Origin: Chimonanthus salicifolius
Taxonomy: Eukaryota > Streptophyta > Magnoliopsida > Laurales > Calycanthaceae
Assembly (NCBI GenBank): GCA_013350335.1
Contig: CM023542.1
Location: 248,001-312,000 of the forward strand
Direction: 5' to 3'
DNA length: 64,000 nucleotides
In this document: in pieces, positions 11,497-25,000 of the stretch
Layout of the letters: every line of letters begins with the position of its first letter
How positions within the stretch are numbered: the stretch's first letter is position 1
The notes under the pieces: generated by a model
Told to the model about the DNA's origin: nothing
Databases searched by the model: none
Seen by the model: only the letters and a program-made list of their open reading frames with translations
Program-made: the position numbers and the translations under genes

Positions 11497-13271
11497 TGTA
11501 ACACCCCGTCCGTTTCACTCTAAAATCAGAGTATATTTTTTTTTTTAATATATAAACAAGTGATTAGGGCGGAATGTCACGACGCGAGCTAAGTCCGGAC
11601 TTCTAAAATCCGACCCTTAACTGACCAAACCCATATGTGCATGAACTAAGTCCATGTGAAACATTTCACATACGGTACTAAGTAAAACTTGCGGAATATT
11701 ATTAAATCTAATTGCAGAATTATAATGGAACCTAAGACTCTTCCATTTTATTAGATGGCAAAGTACATTGTCATTTTTCCAAAGTTATCTTAACTTAATC
11801 AATCATTCTAAACCATACCAAACCATAGCAATTATTAACTAAGTTATTACATGTCCATGTAAACTTAAATAAAAAGATCCATAAATAAATTCAATCAAAA
11901 GCACAAGCTCCTATGCTTAGCTTTCCTCGTAATCCCCAGCCTTTGCCTTTCCCTTTCCTTTTCCTGCATCATCCTCTAAGGATAGAAATAGGGCGTTAGA
12001 TCAACGCGCCCAGTAGGTCTTCCGATTAGGGCTACCATAAGGTTAGAGTATAAAACATGCGAATAATATAAAGGTACATATCATCAAAATCTTACAAAAA
12101 CATTGTTATGTATGTGATGCAAATGTAATGAGTCCCACCCATCACAAATATACATAGCCTCCCTCCACATTGGTTTTTCGGACGCCCCGACGGAGTGTGG
12201 ACCCTCTGGTTTCCCTTGATGGGAATTCTTATTATCAAGATACCACCACACAGGTTTTTCGGACGCCCCGACGGAGTGTGGACCCTCCGGCTACATAACC
12301 ACCACCCCATGCCATGCATGAGATGTCAATGAATACATAATACATGCCATTTGGAAATATATTCTAGCATTTCATAATCCCATTTTGAACATAATACATT
12401 AACATAAACTACTCATAAAAATCATGATAAACATCACATATGAGAATGGTTACAAAGAGGTAGGAAAACCTACCTAAAAATCACTTTGAAAGTCCGCTCT
12501 TCTTAAACCGTCACCCGCTTACGAATGCGCACCGTTTAAGAGATTGCGTCACCTTGTTACATAATAATAAATTAAACTTAAATCCCATTTGATTTCCATT
12601 TTAAGCCTAAGACCAAAAACACCAACTTGTGGGGTTCAGCCATACTCCCTGGCCGAACCTCACCCTTTTTAATTTTGGTCCCATTTATTTTCAAGTCCAT
12701 TAATCTCATCATTTAAACAGCAGTCCTCTATTATTTGTAATAACCCAAGTCCATAAAAAATATTACCCATTTAATCCCTTCCATGTCCATGGCAACCTAT
12801 CATGTTTCTCCCCACCCCATATTACTTTTATACCATATAGAATGACTAATATTCTTCCCTTAAAAAGGTCCTTTAAACTCTTAAAACATGCATCCACCAA
12901 TTCCATGTTTTGAAAACCTTATAATAAAGTTAGTGCACAAAATAATCCTAGTGGGGTTCGGCCATACAACATGGCCGAACCTCACCTATTCATCCTTGGT
13001 CCTTCTTTTAACATCTTAGCCATAATAACCCCATGGTTCGGCCATGAAATGGCCGACCCATGTCTTGTCCATATGATCATTTAAAAATCCTTTTCATGCC
13101 ATTCATCATGTTCCATGATCTTTAAGTTTTGAAACCCTTTAAATTTAATAAAACAATCCACATGATTCAAAGTCTAAGAAATTCTAATTCTATGAATATA
13201 TTGTTTGGGGTTCGGCCATACTCCATGGCTGAACCTTACCCCTTCTTTTCCATTCTTTTGGTCCATAATAT
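11497..13271 (-). mobile_element. LTR relic, same family as 50177-54028
   Basis: Read on the plus strand it starts TGTAACACCCCGTCC and tracks the reverse complement of the right end of the 50177-54028 LTR through TCACGACGCGAGCTAAGT and TCCGACCCTTAACTG. It shares three further features with that LTR: a CGCCCAGTAGGTCTTCC-like segment; two copies of CGGACGCCCCGACGGAGTGT (12179-12290); and four hairpins with GGTTCGGCCAT / ATGGCCGAACC arms (12631, 12953, 13034, 13207). Its far end is not preserved. Confidence 0.75.
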
Positions 13272-14599
13272 AGGCCGACGCTATATAGTCGGGCACTGAG
13301 TGACCTCGAGGCCTACTCAAAATGTCAGATCTGGTCCTATCCAGAAGACAACTGAGAAGTGACCCGAGGATCTTGACCTAACTCAATAAGTCAATCTGGT
13401 CAACGCCCAGAAGACAATACGAGTTTGGACTGAGCCCCTTTTTATTTATTATTATATTGTGGATTATGATAATTTAAAAGGATAGAAACCAAGTAAGAGA
13501 CTCAATTCCATGAACCCTGGATATTTTGTGGGAAAACGTATGATTTTCAAATACTACGTATGTGTACGTATCTGTTATGTATATTGATTGTGCACTTGTG
13601 TGTTGTTTGAACAGAGACCGCGTAACCACACGATCACGATGAGGGAACTTAACTCTGCAGATTTTGTAAACAGGTGTTATGATGAGATGAGTATTGAGCA
13701 ATGAGTGGTTTCAGTTTTGATGAACCCACTCATGTACCTATACATGATGTACTATGGTAAAAGTGCTGATGATGATTGTGATATCGGCCATATGAGAGAT
13801 GGTTTATGTCTATTGGACCATGGGCGGACCATGCTATCGTCAGTTGCTGACTTGAGGGTGTCAGTATCGGCTAAGTCAGAGCTGGAGATGTACTTGCAAT
13901 GATGTATTTTGACCGTGTCAGGACTTAATACTGGTCTCAGTGTAGTCGGCAAGCGTTACGGTGGATGATAGCAGTAATTGATGATGTTGATGATTTATAT
14001 GAGATTATGCTTATTGTTATCAAGCATGTGATATTATTCAACTGTTGCTAACCTGTTATTTTACTTAAACTGCATTGTTACATTTCTTTCACTGGGCTAG
14101 TTAGCTCACACCACTCACCTTTCAGGCGATGAACCCGAGGAGGAGGACCCTCTCTTTTAGGCTTAGGGCGATTAAGCTAAAGTAGTGTTTTAGGATTGCC
14201 CCGGAGAGGAATGCCCTGATCCTTTCCTGTTGGTTCTTGGAACCATTGACTTTTATTAAGTACCGGATGCGGTACTTAATTTGTGTTAATTTGATGTAAT
14301 AGGCTATGCTGCCTTTGTAGTGATTTGAGACAATGTTTTGCATGTTGAATCAATGATTGATTTTCTTATGCTTTGTATTAATCAATGTTGGATTTGATTT
14401 GAGCATGTTATTATGTTGATGTTGTCTATTTTTATGAGGTAGGCATATGGTACATGTTTGAGTCCGCATGATGGGATCATGTGTGACCTCTGGGCTTAAC
14501 TGTTGATCTGGCCCAATGAGAATGCTTGTGGTATACTTTATCTTTCAAAAAAAAAAATCAGTCGCATTCCGGGCCCACCCTTCGGGTCGGGGCATGACA
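13272..14599 (+). mobile_element. Second LTR relic, 3' part, plus orientation
   Basis: It ends CCCTTCGGGTCGGGGCATGACA, a terminus that mirrors a TGTAACACCCCG-type LTR start. Internally it has ACTGGGCTAGTTAGCTCACA and GATGAACCCGAGGAGGAGGA, typical of the transcribed part of large plant Ty3/gypsy LTRs. It lies head-to-head with the relic at 11497-13271 and its 5' part is missing. Assignment to gypsy is by general resemblance. Confidence 0.5.
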
Positions 14600-15042
14600 A
14601 GATCTAAGAACAAATCTGGTCGCAATGGCGATGGAGGACAACAAATGCGCCTGAGGAGGCAAAACTAAGATCGTTGAATCCCGATCTAGCGTTGGAGAGA
14701 CTTGAGGAGACCGTAAAGATCGACGTCGTCATATGAGGTGGGATCCGCCATGGATGGGTTGGGATTTGCTCAGATCTGGGTGTAGAAACAAGGACGCCTA
14801 TGAATCTCAGATCTGAACGGGGCAAACGTAGGAGGGGCTGCAAACGATGAAACTAATAGGAACTGTGGGAACGAGCCATTGCACGGAGGATCTCTCCGTT
14901 GAACACCAAATCTGCACGGAAGGGGTTCAGACTATTCGAACGGGTTCCCCTCCCTCTGCCTGATGAGATTCCCCCGGCAGAGGGAGAGAGGAGGAACTCT
15001 CGGGTTTTCTCTCCTATCAGGATCGTGATTTGGCTGATACCA

Positions 15043-15177
15043 TGTTAGAAACGGAAAACTGTATTCATTAAAGAGTATTACACAAATATATATAGCCTCT
15101 AGCCGACCCTAGGGCTATTACACTTCTAATATAACCTTAACTCAAATACATTTCTTAATAGAGATTAATCCAAACTC
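15043..15177 (-). repeat. LTR (5' copy, minus orientation), truncated
   Basis: It matches 10462-10596 with only a few substitutions, then diverges abruptly at 15178, so the outer ~26 bases of this LTR are missing. The adjoining tRNA-like primer site at 15031-15042 fixes the orientation. Confidence 0.8.
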
Positions 15178-15720
15178 CACCAGCTATTATGAGGAGTTAG
15201 GTGTGAGAGCAGTGAGAGAACATGCTTAAAGAGAACAACCCAAGCTCCACCGCTCCCATAGCCCCAAAACAAAGAGATTGGATTGCATATCTTTTGAGTG
15301 TGAGACCTATTTAAGAGTAAGTTTGGATAAAAAAAAAAAGACTTGTTTGAGTTAGAATTATAGAACTTTGCTAGTGATGACTTTTTAATACGACTTTCCA
15401 TCAAATGAATTATAGAACATATATAGTTGTGTCGAGTGGATAAATAATTGTAAAGATTTGAAGTGTGTAAATATTAATTATAAATTGATCATTTGAACTA
15501 TTTAATTTTAATTTTTAAATTTCAATTAATATAGACGTTAATTTGTAAAAATTGAAAATCATATGATAAATATTTTTTAAAATTTTAATTAATATAATTA
15601 TTAATTTTTAAAATTCAAAATTAAATTATAACTCCAGGAGATGGGGTGGGATTTTATGACCCCTTCTCAAAGTCTCATTAATGGAGCCAAAACGCATTTA
15701 AAAGTATATGTTGATATGCT
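15178..15720. other. Gene-free AT-rich stretch upstream of the MATH gene
   Basis: No gene is supported. 15460-15630 is almost entirely A and T, with repeated ATTTTTAAA/TTAATTA words. Such AT-rich spacers are common just upstream of plant promoters. Confidence 0.4.
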
Positions 15721-15775
15721 GTCGCTAGAGAGTTTTGTGTTTTTTTTTTCCTCTCTAAAACCCACGCAGACAAGT

Positions 15776-16063
15776 GCGCAGGATAATGTCCTGCGCCTTC
15801 TCCGCCCCCATTCTTCTCCTCTCGATTCCCCCAGTTTCCCAAAAATGACACAAAAGCCACGTACAGCAACAACTCTTACATATACTTTCTCTCCGAAGTT
15901 CCATCCAATTTCCTTTCTCCCAAACAGAGTTTTCCTCGATATATAAACAATAGAAAACTAGGAATACAGAGAAATTAGATAAAGGAGAACCAGAAGCTGT
16001 ATCACATTCAGAGAGATTGAAATAACCTGATACTAACAAAACAATAACGATTTTTATCACGAA
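15776..16063 (+). promoter_or_regulatory. Probable promoter and 5' UTR of the MATH-domain gene
   Basis: A TATATAAA box lies at 15940-15947, 117 bases before the ATG at 16064, so transcription probably starts near 15970 with an unspliced leader of roughly 90 bases. Upstream, 15776-15796 forms a perfect 8-bp inverted repeat, GCGCAGGA / TCCTGCGC, around a 5-base loop. Pyrimidine-rich tracts (15731-15756, 15796-15840) resemble plant core-promoter Y patches. The ATG context CACGAAATGAAG is acceptable. The start site itself is inferred. Confidence 0.55.
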
Positions 16064-19000
16064 ATGAAGCCAAACGCGTCCACATCTGAACCCTCCTCCT
16101 CCTCCTCCTCCTCCATGTCTTCTTCTTCTTCTTCATTCGTCTCAGAACCTATTGGGGCGGCGGTTTCATCATCGGCGTCAACATTGGCATCATCGTCCTC
16201 AGCGGTGGAGGAGTCGGCTGCGATGCGGGAGGGTGGACAGGAGTCAATATTGGTCGAGCGGCGGAATGAGCACTCGGCTTTCTGCAAGTGGACCGTTGCC
16301 CAATTCCCCAAAATCAAAGCACGGGCACTCTGGAGCCGGTACTTCGATGTAGGCGGCTTTGATTGTCGCCTCCTTGTCTACCCAAAAGGTGATTCTCAGG
16401 CTCTCCCTGGATACCTCTCTGTTTACCTCCAGATCATGGACCCGCGCAGCGGATGTGGCTCATCTTCCTCCAAGTGGGAATGCTTCGCCAGCTATCGCCT
16501 CTCCATTGTGAATCAACTGGATGATTCTAAATCCATTCACCGTGATTCTTGGCACAGATTCTCTGCCAAGAAGAAGTCCCATGGCTGGTGTGATTTCACC
16601 CCTGCGTCTGCCGTGGTCGATCCCAAGTCTGGCTTTCTTGGAAATGACTCATGTGGCGCTCTTGTTGTCACTGCTGACATTCTAATCCTCCATGAATCGA
16701 TTCAGTTCTCCCGTGACAATGAGCTCCAGCTATCTGCTGCGTCTCTCGCCCCTGCCCCAGATGTCCTAACTGGGAAATTCACATGGAAGGTACATAATTT
16801 CAGTCTTTTTAAAGAGATGATTAAAACCCAAAAAATCATGAGCCCTGTTTTCCCCACTGGTGAATGCAATCTCCGAATCAGTGTCTATCAGAGCTCCGTC
16901 AATGGGGTAGATTTTCTCTCCATGTGTTTGGAGAGCAAGGACATGGACAAGTCCACTGGAACTCCAGCAGCAGCAGCCGTCAACCCTGACCGCAGCTGTT
17001 GGTGTCTCTTCCGTATGTCGGTCCTCAACCAGCGTCCAGGGCTCAATCACATGCACCGGGATTCCTATGGACGATTTGCTGCGGACAACAAGAGTGGTGA
17101 CAATACCAGCCTCGGGTGGAATGATTACATGAAGATGACAGATTTTATTGGTCCAGACTCTTGGATTTCTTGTGGATGATACTGCAGTTTTTAGTGCCTC
17201 ATTCCATGTGATCAAGGAATCGAACAGCTTTTCAAAGAATGCTGGGTCAGTTGGAGTCGGGCGGGGTGGTGCAAGGAAGTCTGATGGGCATCTGGGGAAA
17301 TTCACCTGGCGGATTGAGAACTTTACACGGCTAAAGGATCTCCTCAAGAAGAGGAAGATTACAGGTCTCTGCGTCAAGAGCAGGAGGTTCCAAATTGGAA
17401 ATCGAGACTGTCGCCTTATTGTCTATCCTAGAGGTAAGCATTGAGAATTGAGTTCAATACAATCATTTGTTCTGATTTTTTTTTTCACGACAATTTTTTG
17501 GTTGCTTATTGTGGGCAAATCGTTATCCGAATTTTGGTGCTGTTTGAAGCTTGTTCACAATGAATTGATGAAATTGGCGCTGTAGCTGTATCACTCTATT
17601 TGTTTGCACAAGAAGCTCTTCTTCTTTAGATAGTGTTCAATTGTTCATTGAAAATTGCCTTTCAGCTGAAATGCTCTTGATAGCTTCTTTGGTTCTATTT
17701 TCTTGTGTTGGTGATTTACATTTTGCATGCTGAAGCAATGCTATTTTTCCTATAACAGCTTTCAAAGTTGTGCTTTATGTCCAGAAAGACTGTCTAGGGT
17801 GTAATTATTTCTGATCAGGACCTATAGTTACATCTGTTTGAAGCCTCCCTAGAATGTTGTGTTATTGGTGTTCAGTGAAAAGAGCAGAAGGCATGAAAGT
17901 GAAGTTTGTTTAATAAAATTTGGACATCCAGTGCTGTCTCATTCCCAATGTAGCATGTTCATCCAAAGACACCCTTGAATTTCTATAAAAATAGATATTT
18001 AGAGAATGTTAATTTATCTGAAGCACTTCTTTAGCTGCTGGGTTCAAATTATTCCATGGTGATTGTTTCCTCCATCGACACATTTTTGTTGCTTGTCTCT
18101 TTGTACACTCAATTTTCAAGTGTCAAACATGCTGCACTTCATCCGATAATAATACCGTTATGGTTGCAAGCTTTTCTTCTTCAAATTGTAGGTTGTATAC
18201 TGCACCTGCTTGTTGATGTGCATTTGCTGAAGCCTATGTGTAAAAAAACAAATATTTATGCAAGAGATTGATTTCTGCAATCAGGGCAGTCTCAACCACC
18301 ATGCCACCTTTCAGTGTTTCTTGAAGTTACTGATTCACGTAACACTGCAAATGATTGGAGCTGTTTTGTGAGCCATCGGTTGTCAGTGGTGAATCAGAAG
18401 ATGGAGGAGAAGTCGGTCACGAAGGAGTCACAGAATCGATACTCCAAAGCAGCAAAAGATTGGGGCTGGCGTGAGTTTATAACGCTCACAAGTCTCTTTG
18501 ACCAGGACTCTGGGTTCCTCATTCAGGACACTGTTGTCTTCTCTGCAGAGGTTCTTATCTTAAAGGAGACATCAATTGTTCAAGATTTTACTGAGCAGGA
18601 ACTGAATTGTAGCAATCCAGGTTCTGAAATTGATAAGGCTGGAAAAAGAAGCTCATTTACTTGGAAGGTGGAGAACTTCTTGTCCTTCAAGGAAATAATG
18701 GAAACTCGGAAGATTTTTAGCAAATTCTTTCAAGCTGGTGGATGTGAGTTGCGGATAGGTGGGTGAAAACATCCTCTTTAGACAACATTAACCTGTCTTC
18801 ATCTTTTCTGATGTTATTCTCATCACAAATAGCAACAATTGTGTTTCTTATCACAATGCAGGTGTTTATGAGTCCTTCGACACCATATGTATTTATCTGG
18901 AAAATGATCAATCTGTTGGTAGTGATCCCGACAAGAACTTTTGGGTCAGATACAGGATGGCCATTGTTAATCAAAAGAATCCTGCAAGAACTGTGTGGAA

Positions 19001-22000
19001 AGAATCTTCTATATGTACAAAAACATGGAACAATTCCGTTCTCCAATTTATGAAAGTCTCTGATATGCTGGAGGCGGACACTGGTTTTCTTGTGCGTGAC
19101 ACAGTTGCATTTGTTTGTGAAATCATAGATTGCTGCCCTTGGTTTGAATTTTCAGACCTTGAGGTGAGTTGGGTGTTTCAATTCCTACTCTCTCTCTCTC
19201 TTAAAAATGGAAAAAAATTCCTCATATCTTGCTGTTCATCATCATATTGTGTACATGTGTGTGTGCATGTAGAACCTAGATCCTCTATGGTGTCTTATTT
19301 GTGGTACCTGCATGTGAGTCCCACATGAACTACGTGGATGGATTGGTTGTTGAGGTCATTGCTTGAACAGGGTGGCTGTTAAAAGTCAGCTTAATTGGAT
19401 AAGTAAATCTAAGGTTATGCAGGATGACCTGCATAATGTGGAAAAATAGGTCCAAACAGAAAGCAGCTTGGGTTTACAAGTTTAGGTTAGGGGCTGTTTG
19501 TCATTGGAAAATGAGGACATAGAAAATGATACCCTTCTTTCTTCTTCCATGGAATAATGATTCTTTGCCAAGAGCAAAAAAATTGAGACATTTTCCTCTC
19601 TTAGAAGAAATCCATTTCTGAAAAGGGGGAGGGTGATAGGAAAATTTAATGAGGAAAAGAGAGGAAAAGAGAGATTTTTCTTATTGCCAAGACAACACTT
19701 TGTTCAATTTCAACCATAAAAAAAATCTTTACACAAACAACAAAAACATCAAGTTTCTATGAATTGACATGATGCCGAATTTCATAGCACATGTCGGATG
19801 ACATGAACTGAGAATTTTTTTCATGGATATTCTTTTCTGAAGGAAATTGACAAACGATCTCTCAAAGATTGAGGCTTAGTGGTAATAAAAAGCTGTAAAC
19901 AGATTAGTGACTGTTCACTGTTTTAGATAGACTGGTTACGGGTAATGTTGAAGACAGGAGAGTGGGCTTGAGAATGAGGAGGCAAGCTGGGATGGTAGGA
20001 GGATAATGTTCCTAGGAGTCAGCACCTAGGCTTTCAGGATGGTAGGAGGATAATGTTCCTAGGAGTCAGCACCTTGGCTTTCCTTGGGGTCACCACCAAG
20101 GACTAGAAGGAGTCAGCAGTTTCTATTGAGGTTAGACTCATCATCAGCCAAAGAGGGCTCAAGCTTCAATTCAAATTTCTTTTCCAACTGAAAAGTTTTG
20201 AGTGCAAGTCATATATGTATGTATGTATGTCCATCCATCCATCCATGATGCAAAAAGATTAAATGCACCATAATTCAAATTAAAACTAATTAAACCTTTA
20301 CCATTCAAAAAAAACTAAACCTTTAAAAAAAATTAAAACTAATTAAGATCACCTAATTGCATCATAATGTGAAACTTGAGTTGACAATTTCTTGCATGAC
20401 ATTTAAATTCAAATTTCACTACACAAAAGCAGTTCGCCAAAACTAGCTATTGTGGTGGTCCTAGATAGGGCTGAAACTCGGGTGGGTCGGACCGGGTTTA
20501 ATAAACCCAACCCAACCCATGTCAAAACTTTCTGAATCGATCCGACCCGAATTACTCAACCCGACCCTATCTGAATTTCTAACCCATTCAACCCGAGTGC
20601 TGGCCCGACCCGACTCGACCCGAGTTGGATCTGCAGCCCGAACGAGTGAAAATCCAGAGAAATCCTAGTAGGCAACTCCTCTCCCCTCTCCCTTCTCCCT
20701 TTCTTCAAAAACCCAAAGAAAAGAAAAACAAAAAATCAATAGAGAATTCAAGAAAATGGAAGAATATCAAGGAAGAGAAAGAGAAAATGACCTTGTATCT
20801 CGCCTAGTCCATCTATCGCAACACTGCAGCAGCATGTGTGACCTCAATCGAATCCATAGTCTGGTGCTTAGGTACAGCCTCCATTTCCACAAAGTTATCA
20901 TTGCTAAGATGCTGCTATTTGCAGCCATCTCACCTTCGGGCGACCTGCATTACGCCCACATCCTCCTCTCAAATGAACCAATCAAACACTTTCTTCCACA
21001 ACACCATCATCTGTGGTTATGTCAAAAGCGAGATACCTCACCTTTCCCTCTTTATCTTCACAATAATGAGGCGACATTCCGTTCCACTTGATGAATTCAC
21101 CTTCACTTTCCTACTAAACGCTAGTGCATATATATATATATATGTCTAGCATTGGATTGCACCAACTTCATTGCATCTCTGTCCTTAACGTGTAATGCAA
21201 TTTACATATGTATAGCCTATTCTTAATCATCTTGATGCATCTTGATCATCGGTTTTGTGGTATAAGCAATCACCAACAATGTGATTAAACAATAACTTGG
21301 GATTCAGAATTGCATCAAATACTGCCTCTTGTTGTTGGTAATGGACACCTTGGAATATTTTAAGATTTGCAGGTTCAATTGTCTAGAATAAGTTATGCAT
21401 AAAGCGACACTGAATTTATTATATTGAATCTTTATGACTTCTTAATGCAAATCATTGAATTTTCTTTCTGTACTTCAATTTCTTTATTTATTATTATTAT
21501 TTTCTACTTTTGGGTGATGGGGGGTTGGGTTGTTCAGGTTTTGGCTTCAGAGGATGATCAAGATGCATTATCAACAGATCCAGATGAACTTATTGATTCT
21601 GAAGACAGTGAAGGAATAAGTGGAGATGAAGAAGACATTTTTAGGAACCTACTTGCTCGAGCAGGTTTCCACCTTACATATGGAGATAATCCTTCACAGC
21701 CTCAGGTCACTTTAAGAGAAAAGCTTCTAATGGATGCTGGTGCAATTGCTGGTTTCCTGACTGGACTTCGTGTTTATCTTGATGACCCTGCAAAAGTGAA
21801 GCGCTTACTTCTTCCAACTAAGCTGTCTGGTATTAATGGTGGGAAGAAAGAGGTCAATAGGAGTGATGCAAGTTCCCCCAGTTTGATGAATTTGTTGATG
21901 GGGGTTAAAGTCTTGCAGCAGGCAATCATTGATTTACTCTTGGATATAATGGTCGAATGCTGCCAACCTTCAGAAGAAAGGTCTTGTGATGATTGTTCTG

Positions 22001-25000
22001 ATATGAGCTTGAAACCTTCCCCTGATGGCAATAGAGCTGCCAACCCGACAGAATCTGGTAGGGAAAATGGAGCAATGGACCCCATGCAGTGTCCCATAAA
22101 CGAGAGACTGGATACTGGGGTAGATGAAAATGTCAATACACATGCAGTACAAAGTTCAGATGCTAATGGGCGTGGAATACCTGAAAAAGCTGTGCCTGGA
22201 CAGCCTATTTCTCCTCCAGAGACATCTGCATCTGCTAGGGACCTTTCTGTGGATGATAGTTTTGTCAGGGCTTCAAAGGTAAGTTAACTGAATTTCATAC
22301 ATTCATACACCATTTTTGCTATTCATGTATTGACTGGTTTCAATCTTCAGACCAAGTGGCCAGAACAGTCTGAGGAGCTCTTGGGATTGATTGTAAATTC
22401 ACTGAGAGCCCTTGATGGAGCTGTTCCACAAGGTTGTCCTGAACCAAGGCGAAGACCACAGTCAGCACAAAAGATTGCTATTGTACTGGATAAAGCTCCA
22501 AAACATCTTCAGGCAGACCTAGTTTCCCTGGTACCAAAATTGGTAGATCATTCAGAACATGCTCTTGCTGCTTGTGCACTTCTTGAACGCCTTCAAAAAC
22601 CAGATGCTGAAGCTGCACTGCAACTGCCTGTAAGCAGTCTTGTATTCGTTTGTTTCTTGGTGCATAGGTCATTCAATTAAGACTTGTTTTATTTGAAATA
22701 CAGAAATTCAATATTGATAGTCTTCAATTGCATGTTGTGTTGGCAATTGAGTTCTTTTGAATGTACTCTGAGGTAATTGTGATATTTTGGTTGGTAGGGA
22801 CGCTTATTTGTCCACTTGCACATTTATGTTAGTGCAGAAATTGAACAACTTGGATGGAACTCCTTTTTTCGGGCTTTCTCACTCAATACCATTATCAGTA
22901 TTACTCACTGATATAGGCTTTAGGTGAAGAAATTGAAATGATCCCTCATGTAATATCTTAATTGTGGCCTAAGTGGAACACTGGATAAGCAAATATTCTT
23001 CAAAATATTCAAGCCAATTGTCATTAGGTCATTAGTATATTCAGATTGGTTGAAACGCTCCTCTGCTCTTCAGGTTCTTGATGCTCTCAGTCAGTTGGAA
23101 TTTGGCAGTGAGGTGTGGGAACGTGTGTTATTTCAAGCATTCAAACTGTTGACAGATTCTAATAATGAGCGACTTGCAGCAGCCACAAGTTTTATCTTTA
23201 AAGCTGCATCGCAATGCCAGCATCTTCCTCAAGCAGTACGTTCTCTGGTGCTTTTGGAATTTTTTACTGTACATGCTTTCTTTCATGACATTGTGAAAAT
23301 TGTTGATCCACTTATGAAACTTGTTAATCCTCATATGACTAGCTACTTTATTCCCTGTTTTGGGTTTTTATAAAAACTCTTCTAATGTAGGTTAGAGCTG
23401 TCCGTTCTCGGTTGAAGAGCTTGGGTGCTCAAGCGCCATCCAGTGTGCTTGATGTTCTAAGCAAGACTGTGAATACTTGGGGAGATGTTGCTGAAGCTAT
23501 GCTAAGAGATATTGATTCTGATTGCGATCTTGGTGACAGTTGTATTGATTCATCTTGTAGGCTCTTTACATCTTGTGAAAATGGACTCACTTTTCAAGGG
23601 TTGCATGTGGCTGAAGAGCTGATTGCTGTCTGCAGGCCGTCATATGTCTGATATTTATGTCCTGATAGAGATGTTATCTATACCCTGTCTAGCTGTGGAA
23701 GCTTCTCATGCTTTTGAGAGAGCTGTTTCCCGAGGAGCCTTTGGGGTACAATCAGTGGCTATGGTGTTGGAATGGCGTCTCTGTCAAAGGTTAAATAATG
23801 GCTCACATTCTGTTCCCAATGACTCTCATAACACAGACATCCTTGTAGATGGAAACACTGAAGGAGGTTTCAGCCCATCCTGGACGATGATTTTACTCCA
23901 ATTCTTGCTCTTGCAGAAGCAATGGCTCTCTCCAAAGACACTCGAGTATTGGAGTTTGTAAGGATGTTATTTACTGTATTGTTCAAAATGTACCCTAATG
24001 GGTGTTACCATGGAAGGATGTTGAAGGGACTTGTTGACCGTGCTACCAGTGCCACAGATAGTTGTCATGAAGTGGATCTAGATTTGGATGTCTTGGTATT
24101 CCTTGTCAGGGAGGAAGAAGGTATTGCAAGACTGGTCCTGAGCATGATACGGGAAGTTGCTGAACTTGCCAATGTTGATCGTGCAGCCCTTTGGCATCAA
24201 TTATGTGCTAGTGAAGATGAAAATATTCGTGTTCGTGAAGGAAACACAAACTGAACTTGCCAATTTTGCTAGAGAAAAAAGTATTTTATCTCAACAGCTA
24301 AATGAATCGGAGGCAACTACAAATCGTCTTAAGGTACTCTACCCCTTATTTGAACTAGTGCTGATATGGTCGGTAGAATAGAACTTTGTATATTGACAAT
24401 TTGAAATAACAATGCAGGCTGAGATGCGGGCTGAGTTGGATCGTTTTTCCAGGGAAAAGAAGGAGCTCTCTGAACAGATACAAGAAGTTGAGAATCAGCT
24501 TGAATGGCTTCGTTCGGAACGAGATGAGGAAATTGCAAAACTTTCTGCTGACAAAAAAGTCCTTCAGGACCGTCTACATGATACAGAGACTCAGCTTTTA
24601 CAGTTGAAGTCTCGAAAACGTGATGAATTGAAGGTAATAATACATGGTTTGCAACCAATTTATTGGGCATTTCAAGCCAAAACAAGCTATCAGCCTGTTG
24701 GAATTTATGTCAAGTTTTAAGGCCCTTTTTTAAGTCTGTTTTTTCTTCTGATAACTCGAATTAAGATGTTATATTTTTTTTTTTGGGGTGATAATTGACG
24801 CATTATCCTCATTGAATTTTGAGTTTTTTTTTTGGGAAAATCATTTTGCACTAGAATCTTCCAAACTACATGGGTCCAATTTTCTTTCAAAGTGATCTCT
24901 TATGTTCAACAACGTTGTGAAAACAGGACATCTCCTTGATTACAGCTCTCCAGATCTCTCTCTCTCTCTCTCTCGAGTCTACCAGATTATTTTATTGCCA

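Larger units (their letters stand above)
10462..15177 (-). mobile_element. Short-LTR (TRIM/copia-like) retroelement, 4.7 kb
   Basis: The element is bounded by a ~161-bp LTR at 10462-10622 and a ~135-bp partial copy at 15043-15177. The minus-strand LTR ends in TAACA and is directly followed by TGGTATCAGCCA (complement of 15031-15042), a primer-binding site like that of Ty1/copia elements primed by initiator tRNA-Met. A polypurine tract, AAGGAGGAA on the minus strand, precedes the other LTR (10623-10632). No gag or pol reading frame survives. The interior is largely occupied by fragments of other LTR elements (10925-11496, 11497-13271, 13272-14599). It is either a non-autonomous TRIM-like element or a deleted copia element. 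Confidence 0.75.

Noticed and set aside
12092..12319. Open frame containing two RVHTPSGRPKN repeats
   Set aside because: It translates the tandem repeat shared with the LTR at 52974-53262 and is not a protein gene.
16766..17377. 203-codon minus-strand open frame opposite exon 1
   Set aside because: It is the antisense shadow of MATH-coding sequence with no independent similarity.
18056..18271. 71-codon open frame in intron 1 of the MATH gene
   Set aside because: It lies between a good donor and a good acceptor that join the MATH3 domain in phase; no similarity.
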